Shown: positions 31,097-39,235 of the stretch, piece after piece
How positions within the stretch are numbered: the stretch's first letter is position 1
Layout: the number at the start of each line of letters is the position of its first letter
Source of the DNA: JAIPEI01 sp041685835
Lineage (GTDB): Bacteria; Desulfobacterota; DSM-4660; Desulfatiglandales; HGW-15
Assembly (NCBI GenBank): GCA_041685835.1
Contig: JAWLEX010000014.1
Location: forward strand, 1-42,978
Length of the DNA stretch: 42,978 bases
Direction: 5' to 3'
Position numbers and translations under genes: made by a program
Notes under the pieces: model-generated
The model's database searches: none
What the model was told of the DNA's origin: nothing
The model's input: the letters and a program-made list of their open reading frames with translations, nothing else

Positions 31097-33682
31097 TCAT
31101 GACGGTCGCTCGTAATAGCAGAGCACTCTCTGATCGATAGCGTCGGCCATCAGGCGGATGGAGGAGTTCCGGGCGACATCCTCCGAGTCGATTACCCGGA
31201 TGACTCCCTCCAGTTTTTCCGCTCCCGGTATGAGGTCCAGCAAGCGGCTGGGGGAGTTCTCAAAGAACGCGGGGCTGAGCAGGTTCTCTTCCTTCTTGGG
31301 GAAGAGGGCCAGATACAGTATGTTCCTTTCCACGATCTCGTTGAGGAAGTGGGTGCCGAGCGAGACGTCGGGCACCAGGCTCTCGTGCATGGCGACGATC
31401 TCGCAGAGCACCGACACCCGGTTGATGTCTCTGAACCGCACCGGTACGCCCAGATGGGGGCTGGTGCTTCCCCAGCGCCCCGGCCCCAGCAGCATAACGG
31501 TCCGGATCCCTTCGCCGCCGACGTGGTTGATCACGCCTATCAGGCGGGCGACTTCATGCCGCGCCTGCAGGGGGAGGCCGGCGTAAAGGCTGGGGGAGAC
31601 ATACACGAATCGGTCGACCGAGGTGAGAAGACTCCGCCCGATGACCGCCCCGCGGGCCGAGATGATCTGGTCCTCCTTTTTCACCTCGACTTTGGGAAGC
31701 TCGACCAGGGCTGCTCCCTGGACCTGTAACGGACGGCATTGAAGCAGGCTGATCTTGTAGCCATCGTCGTGGAAGTTGGCGGTGAACTCCAGATCCACCG
31801 GGTATTGGTAGGCGGCCTCCAGGATCTGCAACATCTCTCGCAGATCCTCCACGAGGGCGGTGTCTCTGAGTAGCCGATCGAAGGTCAGCACTTGGGCGTC
31901 CGGGTCGTTGGGAGAGTGCATGCGGTCAGTGGACGCAAACAGACGCAGAGGCAAATCCGGCTTGCTCTGGATCAAGTCGAGGAAGTGGCTGGACGTGAGT
32001 TGGTTCGCCTCGAGGTCGAGGAAGTCCACGCGGCGCTGGGCGAACTGGGCCACCTCGTTGAAGTTGGTCTCAGGCCGTTTTTCCGGCGCGTTCAGCGCTA
32101 TGATGCGGGTGTAGTCGTCGTCTGAGCGATTCACTGCACGAGTGCCCAAACCGAAAACAAGACGCACCACACCGGCCTTCGGATCGATCGCACGATCCCA
32201 GACATAAGGGTTGAACGAAAAGCCAACGCCCGCAACCTGTGGGTAAAAGCGGCGATGGTACATAGCGCCCGAGACGCGCATGATGAGTAGCGCCATCTGC
32301 TCGTCGCGGTCCAGCACTCCGCGGTCGAATCTGTAACGGAGCGCCTCTTCGCTCATGGAGCTGGCGTAGATCTGGCGGATCGCCGCCAGCAGGTCCTTTA
32401 GGCGCTGCTCGCGTGGTCCCTGATTTGCGCAGAAGATGCTCTCGTACTTGTCGGCGAAGGAATTGCCGTACCCGTCCTCCAAAAGAGAGCTGGAGCGGAC
32501 GATGAAAGGAGACTGCCCGAAGTAATCTATTATCTCCTCGAGCCGGCGCAGGATGTAGGGCTCAAACTCGCCCGTGAGTATCCGCTGGCGTGCCTGTTCA
32601 GCTCCCTCGAGGAAGTGCTGCGGATCGCGCTGGTTCTGGCGCACCCACCACACGCCGCTCCGAACCAGGAAATCGTAGAACACGTCCGAGCCGATGTAGA
32701 AGGAATCGTGCTCCTCCAGCAGGTCTGAGAACCGCGGTCCTGACTTGCGGAGGATGGCTCTGGCCAGCAGCATGCCTACGGTCTTCCCTCCTATCAGTCC
32801 CGTACCGATCATGCGTTTGCGTATGTCGAGAAGGTCTTGGAGGTCCAGGTACCGGGATATGAGCCTCTGCATGTTGTCGTCGCGAGAGACGATCATCTTG
32901 ACCAGCGTGTCGTAGAGGTCTCTCCCGCGTCCCGGTAGGTCCGGCCGGTACTCGCCGGACTGCAGCATCTCCCGGGCCTTTAGGAACTGGGTCTCCCAGA
33001 AGCCGACACTGCTGTCGTATGCGAGTCCTGACCACTGGGCCGAGGTCAGGATCTCCGAGATGACCACGCTGGAAGTGATGGTGAGAAACTCGTCGCCTCT
33101 CCACACATGGAGCATGTTCATGGTGGGGGAGTACCTGTGCTGCACTTTCACCGGCCGGATGTACAGCTCGTCCTTGTGGCGGTAGACGTCGAGAAAAAGC
33201 TGAGTCGTCTCCTGAACGGGCTCGATAGCATAGACCGTGTGGTAGTTGCGGTAGAGCCCGAAGTAGGCGACTGCCTCGACGTCGTAGAGATAGGGGCAGG
33301 TCAGCATGAAGAAATTGGCGAGCATCCGGTCGGAATACCAGTCCGCCGCCAGCTTCGAAAGGCAGTCGAAGACGTAGAAAGCGCTCGTGCCGGCTCGCTG
33401 GATGACAGCGTGGATTTCGGCGATGAACTTCTCGAAACCCTGTTCCGATGTCAGCTCGTGCATTTCGGCGCCTGATTCGGCGCTGACGAGCAGCTCGTGA
33501 CGGGCAAACCGGAAGTAGACGAGTTTCTTGCCGTTGACGATGGCTGCTCGGCAGTACGGCGCCACTATGGCCTGGTAGTCTTCGATCGAGTCGACTTGCC
33601 AGACCACGTTGTCGCCGGGCAAAAGGCCTTTCAAAACCTTGTCGAGACCGGGCAGACCGGTTGTCATGGTCGGGTCGAACAT
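31097..33682 (-). CDS. KaiC-like N-domain fused to PEP/pyruvate-binding (PPDK_N) domain
   Basis: A large cytosolic protein, 861 residues. Residues about 1-230 resemble a KaiC/RecA-type domain (TTGLPGLDKVLKGLLPGDNVVW), but the Walker A position reads PGDNVVW with no GKT, so it is probably catalytically dead. From about 290 a PPDK_N ATP-grasp domain follows: GLIGGKTVGMLLARAI (296-310), PFIVRSSSLLEDGYGNSFAD (392-410) and the closing SLLQCRPLQ. No phosphohistidine (TSHAAI-type) domain and no C-terminal PEP-binding barrel are present, so it cannot be a complete PEP synthase or pyruvate phosphate dikinase. A further domain of about 200 residues ends the protein. Its function is unknown. GAGGAGG lies upstream of the ATG. 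The upstream nucleotidyltransferase remnant ends within that RBS. Confidence 0.8.
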   Translation of the reverse strand: MFDPTMTTGLPGLDKVLKGLLPGDNVVWQVDSIEDYQAIVAPYCRAAIVNGKKLVYFRFARHELLVSAESGAEMHELTSEQGFEKFIAEIHAVIQRAGTSAFYVFDCLSKLAADWYSDRMLANFFMLTCPYLYDVEAVAYFGLYRNYHTVYAIEPVQETTQLFLDVYRHKDELYIRPVKVQHRYSPTMNMLHVWRGDEFLTITSSVVISEILTSAQWSGLAYDSSVGFWETQFLKAREMLQSGEYRPDLPGRGRDLYDTLVKMIVSRDDNMQRLISRYLDLQDLLDIRKRMIGTGLIGGKTVGMLLARAILRKSGPRFSDLLEEHDSFYIGSDVFYDFLVRSGVWWVRQNQRDPQHFLEGAEQARQRILTGEFEPYILRRLEEIIDYFGQSPFIVRSSSLLEDGYGNSFADKYESIFCANQGPREQRLKDLLAAIRQIYASSMSEEALRYRFDRGVLDRDEQMALLIMRVSGAMYHRRFYPQVAGVGFSFNPYVWDRAIDPKAGVVRLVFGLGTRAVNRSDDDYTRIIALNAPEKRPETNFNEVAQFAQRRVDFLDLEANQLTSSHFLDLIQSKPDLPLRLFASTDRMHSPNDPDAQVLTFDRLLRDTALVEDLREMLQILEAAYQYPVDLEFTANFHDDGYKISLLQCRPLQVQGAALVELPKVEVKKEDQIISARGAVIGRSLLTSVDRFVYVSPSLYAGLPLQARHEVARLIGVINHVGGEGIRTVMLLGPGRWGSTSPHLGVPVRFRDINRVSVLCEIVAMHESLVPDVSLGTHFLNEIVERNILYLALFPKKEENLLSPAFFENSPSRLLDLIPGAEKLEGVIRVIDSEDVARNSSIRLMADAIDQRVLCYYERPS

Positions 33683-33688
33683 GATCGC

Positions 33689-33910
33689 TCACCTCCTCAC
33701 GTTGAGGCACTGCATCACGTGGCGTGCCGTATGCATACCTTCGGAATAAATCAGCTTATTCTGCCGGACGGCTGCGTACCGAAGACCGATATCCTCGACG
33801 TTGATAAATACCAGTTCCACGTCGTCGAATCCATGAGGCGGCAGGTCGGCCAGGAGGGCGAGCCGCATCGGTACTGTCTCTTTTATGTTTTCATCCGACC
33901 GCAACATCAA
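33689..33910 (-). pseudogene. C-terminal remnant of an MNT-type nucleotidyltransferase
   Basis: A 73-residue frame with MRLALLADLPPHGFDDVELV followed by FINVEDIGLRYAAVRQNKLI and YSEG. This resembles the C-terminal half of minimal nucleotidyltransferases (MntA-like antitoxins: DVDLV...lrfevlr.grlly). The catalytic GSxxxG...DxD part is absent. In another frame just upstream a short ARIDVAV stretch resembles the lost SDIDLAV strand, implying a frameshift. The sequence degenerates toward the assembly gap. It may be a broken antitoxin of a HEPN/MNT pair. Confidence 0.4.
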
Positions 33911-33979
33911 TACGGGCTTGTCCCGGCAGGCACTATTCCATTATAAACGCCTTAAAGCCTTTCATGCTACTTATTTACC

Positions 33980-34126
33980 AGCGTCCCCGTTTCCGCANNN
34001 NNNNNNNNNNNNNNNNNNNNNNNNNNNNNNNNNNNNNNNNNNNNNNNNNNNNNNNNNNNNNNNNNNNNNNNNNNNNNNNNNNNNNNNNNNNNNNNNNAGC
34101 GTCCCCGTTTCCGCACCGTTTCCGCA
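33980..34126. repeat. repeat unit on both sides of the assembly gap
   Basis: An identical 18-bp sequence, AGCGTCCCCGTTTCCGCA, ends at 33997 and restarts at 34098. On the right it is followed by a second partial unit, CCGTTTCCGCA (34116-34126), in tandem. The assembler evidently broke inside a repeat, perhaps a tandem array. Confidence 0.85.
33998..34097. other. assembly gap of 100 N
   Basis: Exactly 100 unknown bases, the customary placeholder for a gap of unknown length. Nothing can be said of the content. Flanking repeats suggest repetitive sequence, possibly another REP/RAYT unit. The surrounding 33911-34205 has no gene other than the remnant described. Confidence 0.95.
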
Positions 34127-34130
34127 GCTA

Positions 34131-34160
34131 TTATTTCATCGAAGTCAACAACGTCCCCTA
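34131..34160. repeat. solo copy of the RAYT-element right end
   Basis: TTATTTCATCGAAGTCAACAACGTCCCCTA-type sequence nearly identical to 31042-31071 and in the same orientation. Its partner end would lie toward or within the assembly gap. Confidence 0.8.
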
Positions 34161-34205
34161 TGTTTCCCCTATGTTTCCCGGCTGGCTGCCGTCAACCGTC
34201 AGCCG

Positions 34206-36473
34206 TCATTTCTTCAGGTGACCCAGTATCTTCTCCGGTGTAATGGGGAGATCCACACACCTGTATCCCGTGGCATGGAACACGGCGTCGGCAATGGCCG
34301 GAGCGGTGGGCGAGACCAGTCCTTCACCCGCCTCTTTCGCTCCCAAGGGGCCTTCTTCCTCATAGGTCTCAATGCAGACCGATTCCCCGGGAGGCATATC
34401 CATGGCATTGGGCATCTTGTAGTCCAGAAAAGTTGTGTTCAGGGTCTTGCCGTCCTTCATGACAAACTGCTCGGTGAGCGCATAACCCAACCCCATATGA
34501 ATGGATCCCTCCAGCTGCCCTTCCACGGCCATGTGATTGATCACGGTGCCGCAGTCATGGGCCGTCCACATCTTCTCCACCTTGACCAGCCCGGTCTCCA
34601 TGTCCACATCCACCTCGGCCACCTGGGCCCCGAAGCTGAACGCCGGTGTGACCAGGCCCTTGTCCCTGGGGGTATAGGATCCACGGGCGACCAGGGGTTC
34701 CCCCCGGTTGGCCTTCTGAACCATGGCAACCGCCTCGCCGAAGGGGACGCCCCGGTCGGGCCGGCCCTTGGGGCAGACCACCCCGTCCTTGCACTCCAGT
34801 TCATAGATCACATTCAGGTTTTTCCGTGCCGACACGGCGCCGAAGAGCTCTTTCTTGATCTTCCCGGCCGCATCAATCACGGCGTTTCCATTCATCAGGG
34901 TCACACGGCTCCCCCATGATCCCAGGTCCGCCTGAGGAGTCATGGCCGTGTCGGCCGACGTGACCCGGATGTCCTCCATTCGAAGGCCCAGTTCGGCGGC
35001 CAGGATCTGTTTCATGGCCGTGTTCGAGCCCTGGCCGATGTCCGTGGCCATGGTGAGGAGGTGAACGGTACCGTCATCAAAGGCCCTGACCTCTGCCGCT
35101 GAAAAGGGGTACTGGGTATTGAACCAGTTGAAGACCCCGCCGGAGATGAAGCTGTAGCACCCCACGCCCACGCCGCGACCGGGCTTCATGTTCTTACGTT
35201 TCCGTTTCCAGCTGCTCATCTTTGCCGCTTCCTTGAGCGACTCGATGAACCCGCAGCTCGAGATGACGGCCACGTCCGGAATGGTGTCTCCGGTCACCTG
35301 GGCGTTCTTGATCCTGAGTTCAATGGGATCGACCCCCAGCTCCTCGGCCGCCATGTTCATCTGGGACTCCGCGGCAAAGAGGGACTGGGGCGCGCCGAAC
35401 CCCCTCATGGCGCTGGCCGGGGGCTTGTTGGTATAGACATGCTGTCCCATGAACCGGTAATTCGGATACCGATATAGCATGGCCCCGAAATTCCCGCAGA
35501 GAAAGGTGGCGGTCGGGCCCATGGCGTTGTAAGCCCCGCCGTCCAGGGTGATCTTGAGGTCCTTGGCGGTCAGGGTCCCGTCCTTCTTGAATCCCACCTT
35601 GGACTTGAGAATCATGGGGTGACGCCGCCTGCCGGTGGCGAGCTCTTCTTCCCGCGTCAATGTGAACTTGACCGGCCTTCCGGTCATCCTGGCCATGAAC
35701 GCCGAGCAGAACTCCCAGGGCCGCAGTTCCATTTTGCCGCCGAACCCGCCGCCCACATAAGGGACTATCACGCGTATGTCGTTTTCACGAAGCCCCAGAG
35801 TGGAGGCCAGGAGACACTGGACTATGTAAGGCGTCTGGGTGGACGTCCAGATCGTTATGCGCCCGTCAAGGTCCGCCTGGGCCACGCAGGAGCATGGCTC
35901 GAGATAGGCGTGACTCTGGGCGTGGACCGTGAAGGTGTCCTCACGGACATAGTCGGCCTCGGCAAATCCCTTGTTGATATCCCCATACTGGATCTTCCGG
36001 TCCACACTGATATTGGAGGGGGTTTCCTCATGAAGCACCGGGGCCCCCTTCCTGATCGAGGCCTTCACATCAAAGACCGCGGGGAGTTCCTCGTACTCCA
36101 CCTCAATCAATTCCAGGGCCTCCCGCGCAATATCTTTGTCCACAGCCGCCACAGCGGCCACCTCGTCGCCTATAAACCTGACCTTGTCCACGGCCAGGGG
36201 ATACTCGTCCTGGGTGGCCGGAAACAGCCGCCAGTTGCCGTACCGTATCTTGGGGGTGTCTTCTCCCGTGATCACACACTTGACACCTGTGAGTGCGGCG
36301 GCCTTGCGGACATCGATACGGGCGATTCGTGCATGGGGCAGAGGGCTCCTTAAAAGGGCCCCATGGAGCATGCCCTGCAGTTTAATGTCGTCTGCATAAA
36401 CCGCCGACCCGGTCGCCTTGGCCTGTCCGTCGTTCCTAGGAATATTTTCTCCGATTATGCTGTACGATTTCAT
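34206..36473 (-). CDS. molybdenum hydroxylase (xanthine dehydrogenase family), Mo-binding subunit
   Basis: Large catalytic subunit carrying the molybdopterin cofactor, 755 residues, no signal peptide. I start at ATG 36473, because GGAGG stands 8 bases before it but only 2 before the ATG at 36479. Seen in order: the N-terminal domain (PRNDGQAKATGSAVYADDIK), the cofactor loop VGGGFGGKMELRPWE, then AMRGFGAPQ, TDIGQGSNTAMKQILA and the end region EEGPLGAKEAGEGL, whose glutamate is the catalytic base of the family. The substrate may be xanthine, hypoxanthine or another N-heterocycle or aldehyde. It is last in the order 2Fe-2S, FAD, Mo, downstream of a tetR gene. A neighbouring adenine deaminase favours purines. 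Confidence 0.9.
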   Translation of the reverse strand: MKSYSIIGENIPRNDGQAKATGSAVYADDIKLQGMLHGALLRSPLPHARIARIDVRKAAALTGVKCVITGEDTPKIRYGNWRLFPATQDEYPLAVDKVRFIGDEVAAVAAVDKDIAREALELIEVEYEELPAVFDVKASIRKGAPVLHEETPSNISVDRKIQYGDINKGFAEADYVREDTFTVHAQSHAYLEPCSCVAQADLDGRITIWTSTQTPYIVQCLLASTLGLRENDIRVIVPYVGGGFGGKMELRPWEFCSAFMARMTGRPVKFTLTREEELATGRRRHPMILKSKVGFKKDGTLTAKDLKITLDGGAYNAMGPTATFLCGNFGAMLYRYPNYRFMGQHVYTNKPPASAMRGFGAPQSLFAAESQMNMAAEELGVDPIELRIKNAQVTGDTIPDVAVISSCGFIESLKEAAKMSSWKRKRKNMKPGRGVGVGCYSFISGGVFNWFNTQYPFSAAEVRAFDDGTVHLLTMATDIGQGSNTAMKQILAAELGLRMEDIRVTSADTAMTPQADLGSWGSRVTLMNGNAVIDAAGKIKKELFGAVSARKNLNVIYELECKDGVVCPKGRPDRGVPFGEAVAMVQKANRGEPLVARGSYTPRDKGLVTPAFSFGAQVAEVDVDMETGLVKVEKMWTAHDCGTVINHMAVEGQLEGSIHMGLGYALTEQFVMKDGKTLNTTFLDYKMPNAMDMPPGESVCIETYEEEGPLGAKEAGEGLVSPTAPAIADAVFHATGYRCVDLPITPEKILGHLKK

Positions 36474-36487
36474 ATGCATGCCCTCCT

Positions 36488-37369
36488 CTACCCTATTTTC
36501 TTTCGGGCCGGCTTCAAGGCCTCGGTCAAGGCCCTCCTGGTCAATACCCGTACCATGGTCTTGCGATAAGCCGCACTGGCCCTCATATCGGAAATGGGTC
36601 TGGCCTCCTTCATGGCCTGCTCAGCCGCCTTCTCTACAAGGTCCTCGGCCGGTTTTTTCCCTTTGAGCACGCGCTCCGCCTTCAGGGCCCTCATGGGCAC
36701 CGGGGCCACGGCGCCCAGGGCGATCCGCACATCCTCACATCCGCTCTTGTCCAGGGAGACCATGGCCCCCACGCACACGGCCGAGATATCCACCTTGCCC
36801 CGTGCGGAGATGTGCTGGTAGGAGACGCCTGAACCGGCCGGGGGGAGGGGGACGAAAACGGATGTCAGGATCTCTCCCGGTTCCAGGGCGGTCAGCCCCG
36901 GCCCCTTGAAAAACTCCTCCAGGGGGAGGCGCCTTTCCCCGTCCTTTCCGTAAAGAGCGACTTCGGCGTTCATGGCGATGAGTGTGGGCGCGTTCTCGGC
37001 TGAAGGAGCGGCGTTGCACAGGTTTCCTGACACGGTTCCCATGTTTCGTATCTGGGTGTTGGCTGTTACACTCGCAGCGTAAGCCACCGCAGGGTAACGG
37101 CGCCGAATGTCCGGGTGGATTTCCACATCGGCGAGCCTGGCGCCCGCTCCGATGGTCAGCCCCTTGTTTCTTTCGAATTTAATGAAGTCCAGTTCCTTGA
37201 TGGCATTGAGACTGACAACCGCCTTTGGATGTATCATTTCGTGGTTGATCTTGACGAGCAGATCCGTGCCTCCGGCCAGAAGAAAGGCCCCCTTGCCGGC
37301 ATCCAGCAGGAGCCGGGATGCCTCCTCAACGGTTCCAGGGGCATAATATTCGAACTTTGCTCTACTCAT
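36488..37369 (-). CDS. molybdenum hydroxylase, FAD-binding subunit (CoxM-like)
   Basis: A 293-residue FAD subunit. FAD contacts are visible as FLLAGGTDLLVKINHE near the start and TQIRNMGTVSGNLCNAAPSA in the middle; the C-terminal CO-dehydrogenase-type domain follows. It lacks the extra 40-residue loop with a [4Fe-4S] cluster found in 4-hydroxybenzoyl-CoA reductase beta subunits, so an ordinary xanthine/nicotinate-type hydroxylase is more likely. GGAGGGG precedes the ATG. It is 14 bp from the Mo subunit and about 60 bp from the 2Fe-2S subunit. A decayed second gene of the same family lies at 38814-38915. Confidence 0.92.
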   Translation of the reverse strand: MSRAKFEYYAPGTVEEASRLLLDAGKGAFLLAGGTDLLVKINHEMIHPKAVVSLNAIKELDFIKFERNKGLTIGAGARLADVEIHPDIRRRYPAVAYAASVTANTQIRNMGTVSGNLCNAAPSAENAPTLIAMNAEVALYGKDGERRLPLEEFFKGPGLTALEPGEILTSVFVPLPPAGSGVSYQHISARGKVDISAVCVGAMVSLDKSGCEDVRIALGAVAPVPMRALKAERVLKGKKPAEDLVEKAAEQAMKEARPISDMRASAAYRKTMVRVLTRRALTEALKPARKKIG

Positions 37370-37432
37370 GGGTCCCCTCCTTGCGATGTATTCAGGGAAC
37401 AGCGGCCTGGGCCCGCTCCCCCCGGACCTGGA

Positions 37433-37906
37433 TTACTTATTCATGCTCTCGGCGGCGGATGAGATCGCCTCCACGATCTTGTTGTAGCCTGTGCATCTGC
37501 ACAGATTACCGGAAAGCCCCCTTCGAATGTCCGCTTCCTTGGGAGCGGCGTTGTTCTCGAGAAGGAAAAGGGCCGACATCTCCATGCCGGCGGTGCAGTA
37601 ACCGCACTGAATCGCCCCTTTTTCGATAAAGGACTCCTGTATAGGATGCAGCTTTTCCCCTGATTCCGCGAGCCCTTCCACGGTCAGGATTTCCTTGCCT
37701 TCTGCTTCTACGGCAAGGGTCAGGCAGGAGCTTACGCTCTTTCCATCCACCATGACGGTGCAGGCCCCGCAGTCCCCTGATCCGCATCCCAGCTTGGTGC
37801 CCGTGAGAAACAGATCTTCCCGCAGCACCTCGTTGAGCGTTTTCCAGGGTTCCACAGCCAGCGTGTGGGGGTCTCCGTTGACATTGAGTGTAATCTCGAC
37901 TTTCAT
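37433..37906 (-). CDS. molybdenum hydroxylase, [2Fe-2S] subunit
   Basis: A 157-residue electron-transfer subunit with two [2Fe-2S] clusters. The plant-ferredoxin-like cluster uses GCGSGDCGACTVMVDG plus a later cysteine (SSCLTL). The second, alpha-helical cluster uses QCGYCTAGM and GNLCRCTGY. It passes electrons from Mo to FAD in the heterotrimer. GGAGG lies 7 bases before the ATG. It is the first structural gene after tetR (69 bp apart), so the order is regulator, 2Fe-2S, FAD, Mo. Co-regulation from the tetR promoter is likely. Confidence 0.95.
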   Translation of the reverse strand: MKVEITLNVNGDPHTLAVEPWKTLNEVLREDLFLTGTKLGCGSGDCGACTVMVDGKSVSSCLTLAVEAEGKEILTVEGLAESGEKLHPIQESFIEKGAIQCGYCTAGMEMSALFLLENNAAPKEADIRRGLSGNLCRCTGYNKIVEAISSAAESMNK

Positions 37907-37975
37907 GGTTCAACCTCCTTCTCTTATTGAGGCTCCCCGCAACAGGGTTGCAGGTTTTTTGTGCGCCGGGCGTTT

Positions 37976-38608
37976 TCAGGCCCCGGTCATAAGCCCCCTC
38001 TCGAGGATGCTCATCCCGAGGGCCCATGTCTCGTTCAGGTGGGTCTTTCTCCCCATGGCCGTTTTACTGTTCTCCAGATGCACGATACCTAAAAAGGAAG
38101 TCCAGATGAATTCGGCAAGGGTCTTCTCGTGACACTTTCTGAACAGCCCTTTGCGGATCCCATACCCCATAATTTCGCACATCCAGGAATAATTCAGAGA
38201 CCCGGAGCGGTCCAGTTCCAGTCTCAACGAATCCGGCAGGCTCCTGAGCATCTGGCTCTGGTGAAAATAGAGCGTCACGTTCATGATTGACGGATCCATG
38301 GAGTAAAACGTCTTGAAACAGTCCCACAGCTCCCGCAGCAGGTCGTCACCGATCTCTTCCCGCCGCATGTAAAGCCCTTCTAGAAGATCTGCAAAGAACT
38401 CGGACTGCCGGACAATGGCCTGAACAAAAATCTCGTCCTTGGTCTTGAAATACAGATAGAGTGTGGCGCGGCTCAGTTCCGCCGTCTCGGCGATCTTGTC
38501 CATGGTCGTGGCGTGGTAGCCCCCCTCCATGTACACCTGGACAGCGGCCTGGAGAATGGAATCCCTCCGCTCCGACCTCTCTCTTTCTCTTCTCTCCCTT
38601 ATGCCCAA
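37976..38608 (-). CDS. TetR family transcriptional regulator
   Basis: A 210-residue repressor-type protein. The N-terminal helix-turn-helix is SILQAAVQVYMEGGYHATTM, followed by KIAETAELSRATLYLYFKTKDEI, a textbook TetR pattern. The C-terminal ligand domain has no recognisable subfamily. The start is TTG 38608, with GGGG upstream; no ATG exists before the HTH. Its own promoter carries a symmetric TAGACG-GCG-CGTCTA site between -35 and -10 (38649-38663), which suggests autorepression. Because the molybdenum hydroxylase genes follow on the same strand, the same promoter probably controls them. The inducer may be a substrate of the enzyme. Confidence 0.9.
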   Translation of the reverse strand: MGIRERRERERSERRDSILQAAVQVYMEGGYHATTMDKIAETAELSRATLYLYFKTKDEIFVQAIVRQSEFFADLLEGLYMRREEIGDDLLRELWDCFKTFYSMDPSIMNVTLYFHQSQMLRSLPDSLRLELDRSGSLNYSWMCEIMGYGIRKGLFRKCHEKTLAEFIWTSFLGIVHLENSKTAMGRKTHLNETWALGMSILERGLMTGA

Positions 38609-38644
38609 GAAACACCCCGCCCTTACTATTTACAGAATGGTTAT

Positions 38645-38673
38645 AATATAGACGGCGCGTCTAGTAAAAGCAA
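38645..38673 (-). promoter_or_regulatory. tetR/Mo-hydroxylase promoter with palindromic operator
   Basis: On the minus strand TTGCTT (38668-38673), a 17-bp spacer, TATATT (38645-38650). The spacer contains TAGACG and CGTCTA arms around a 3-bp centre (38649-38663), a size and position typical of TetR operators. The remaining sequence up to 38813 holds no gene. Confidence 0.6.
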
Positions 38674-38813
38674 GGACTTTTTATTCTTCACCTCTGTGGC
38701 AAATAACAGTTTTCTTGTTTTCCCTCAACTACACCAAATTTAAAGGTTTTCTTGGCGCCTTCGCGTCTTTGCGAAAGGAAGTAAGGACCCCGTCCTTCAG
38801 GCATCCGAGAAGA

Positions 38814-38915
38814 TCCGTGTCCCCCCGCAACCGGGGCTCCGCGCCCCTCCAAAGCACTCAAGGCATGAGTCGCATGCTCAACACTTGCCGCGTCCTTGTG
38901 ATCAAAGGCCTTCAT
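38814..38915 (-). pseudogene. N-terminal remnant of a second CoxM-like FAD subunit
   Basis: From ATG 38915 the frame reads MKAFDHKDAASVEHATHALS and soon PVAGGHG, matching the start of molybdenum-hydroxylase FAD subunits (MKAFEH...SVEEA...AGGTDLL). The similarity stops after about 34 residues, and the TDLL part of the FAD motif is lost. The rest of the frame to 38688 is not protein-like. GGGCGGG upstream may be its old RBS. Confidence 0.55.
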
Positions 38916-38984
38916 GCGTCCCGCCCCGATCTTTGAAACACCTGGATGACCCTGTCCGGCGTCATGTGGAACCGAAGCATCCGT

Positions 38985-39200
38985 TCAACTGCCCGTTGAG
39001 CACAGCCGGGCAAGCTGTTCCCTGGAACCGTCAAGGATATGGTCCTGAGGTCTTAGACGGGTGGTGAGAGAGCCGGTCTCCGTCTGCCCGTAAAACTGGG
39101 CGAATTCGCATTTGAACCTGGCCACGGCGCGTTTGAGGAGTTCCACGGGCATGGGCGCGGCCGCATAAGGGATGAGTCTCAGGCTCATGAGCGACCTTGT
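38985..39200 (-). pseudogene. remnant of an AMP-forming acyl-CoA synthetase
   Basis: About 65 residues: SLRLIPYAAAPMPVELLKRA, then FKCEFAQFYGQTETGSLTTR and LRPQDH. This is the adenylate-forming enzyme core, where YGQTETG is the A5 motif. A TAA stands just upstream in frame and a TGA just downstream, so about 90 percent of the roughly 500-residue enzyme is missing. It lies between adenine deaminase and the FAD-subunit remnant. Confidence 0.75.
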
Positions 39201-39235
39201 CCTTTATCAGGCCTTCATATGAGAGAAACGGCGAT

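Noticed and set aside
36488..37369. 4-hydroxybenzoyl-CoA reductase beta subunit
   Set aside because: The FAD subunit lacks the extra loop with four cysteines for the [4Fe-4S] cluster that marks that enzyme.
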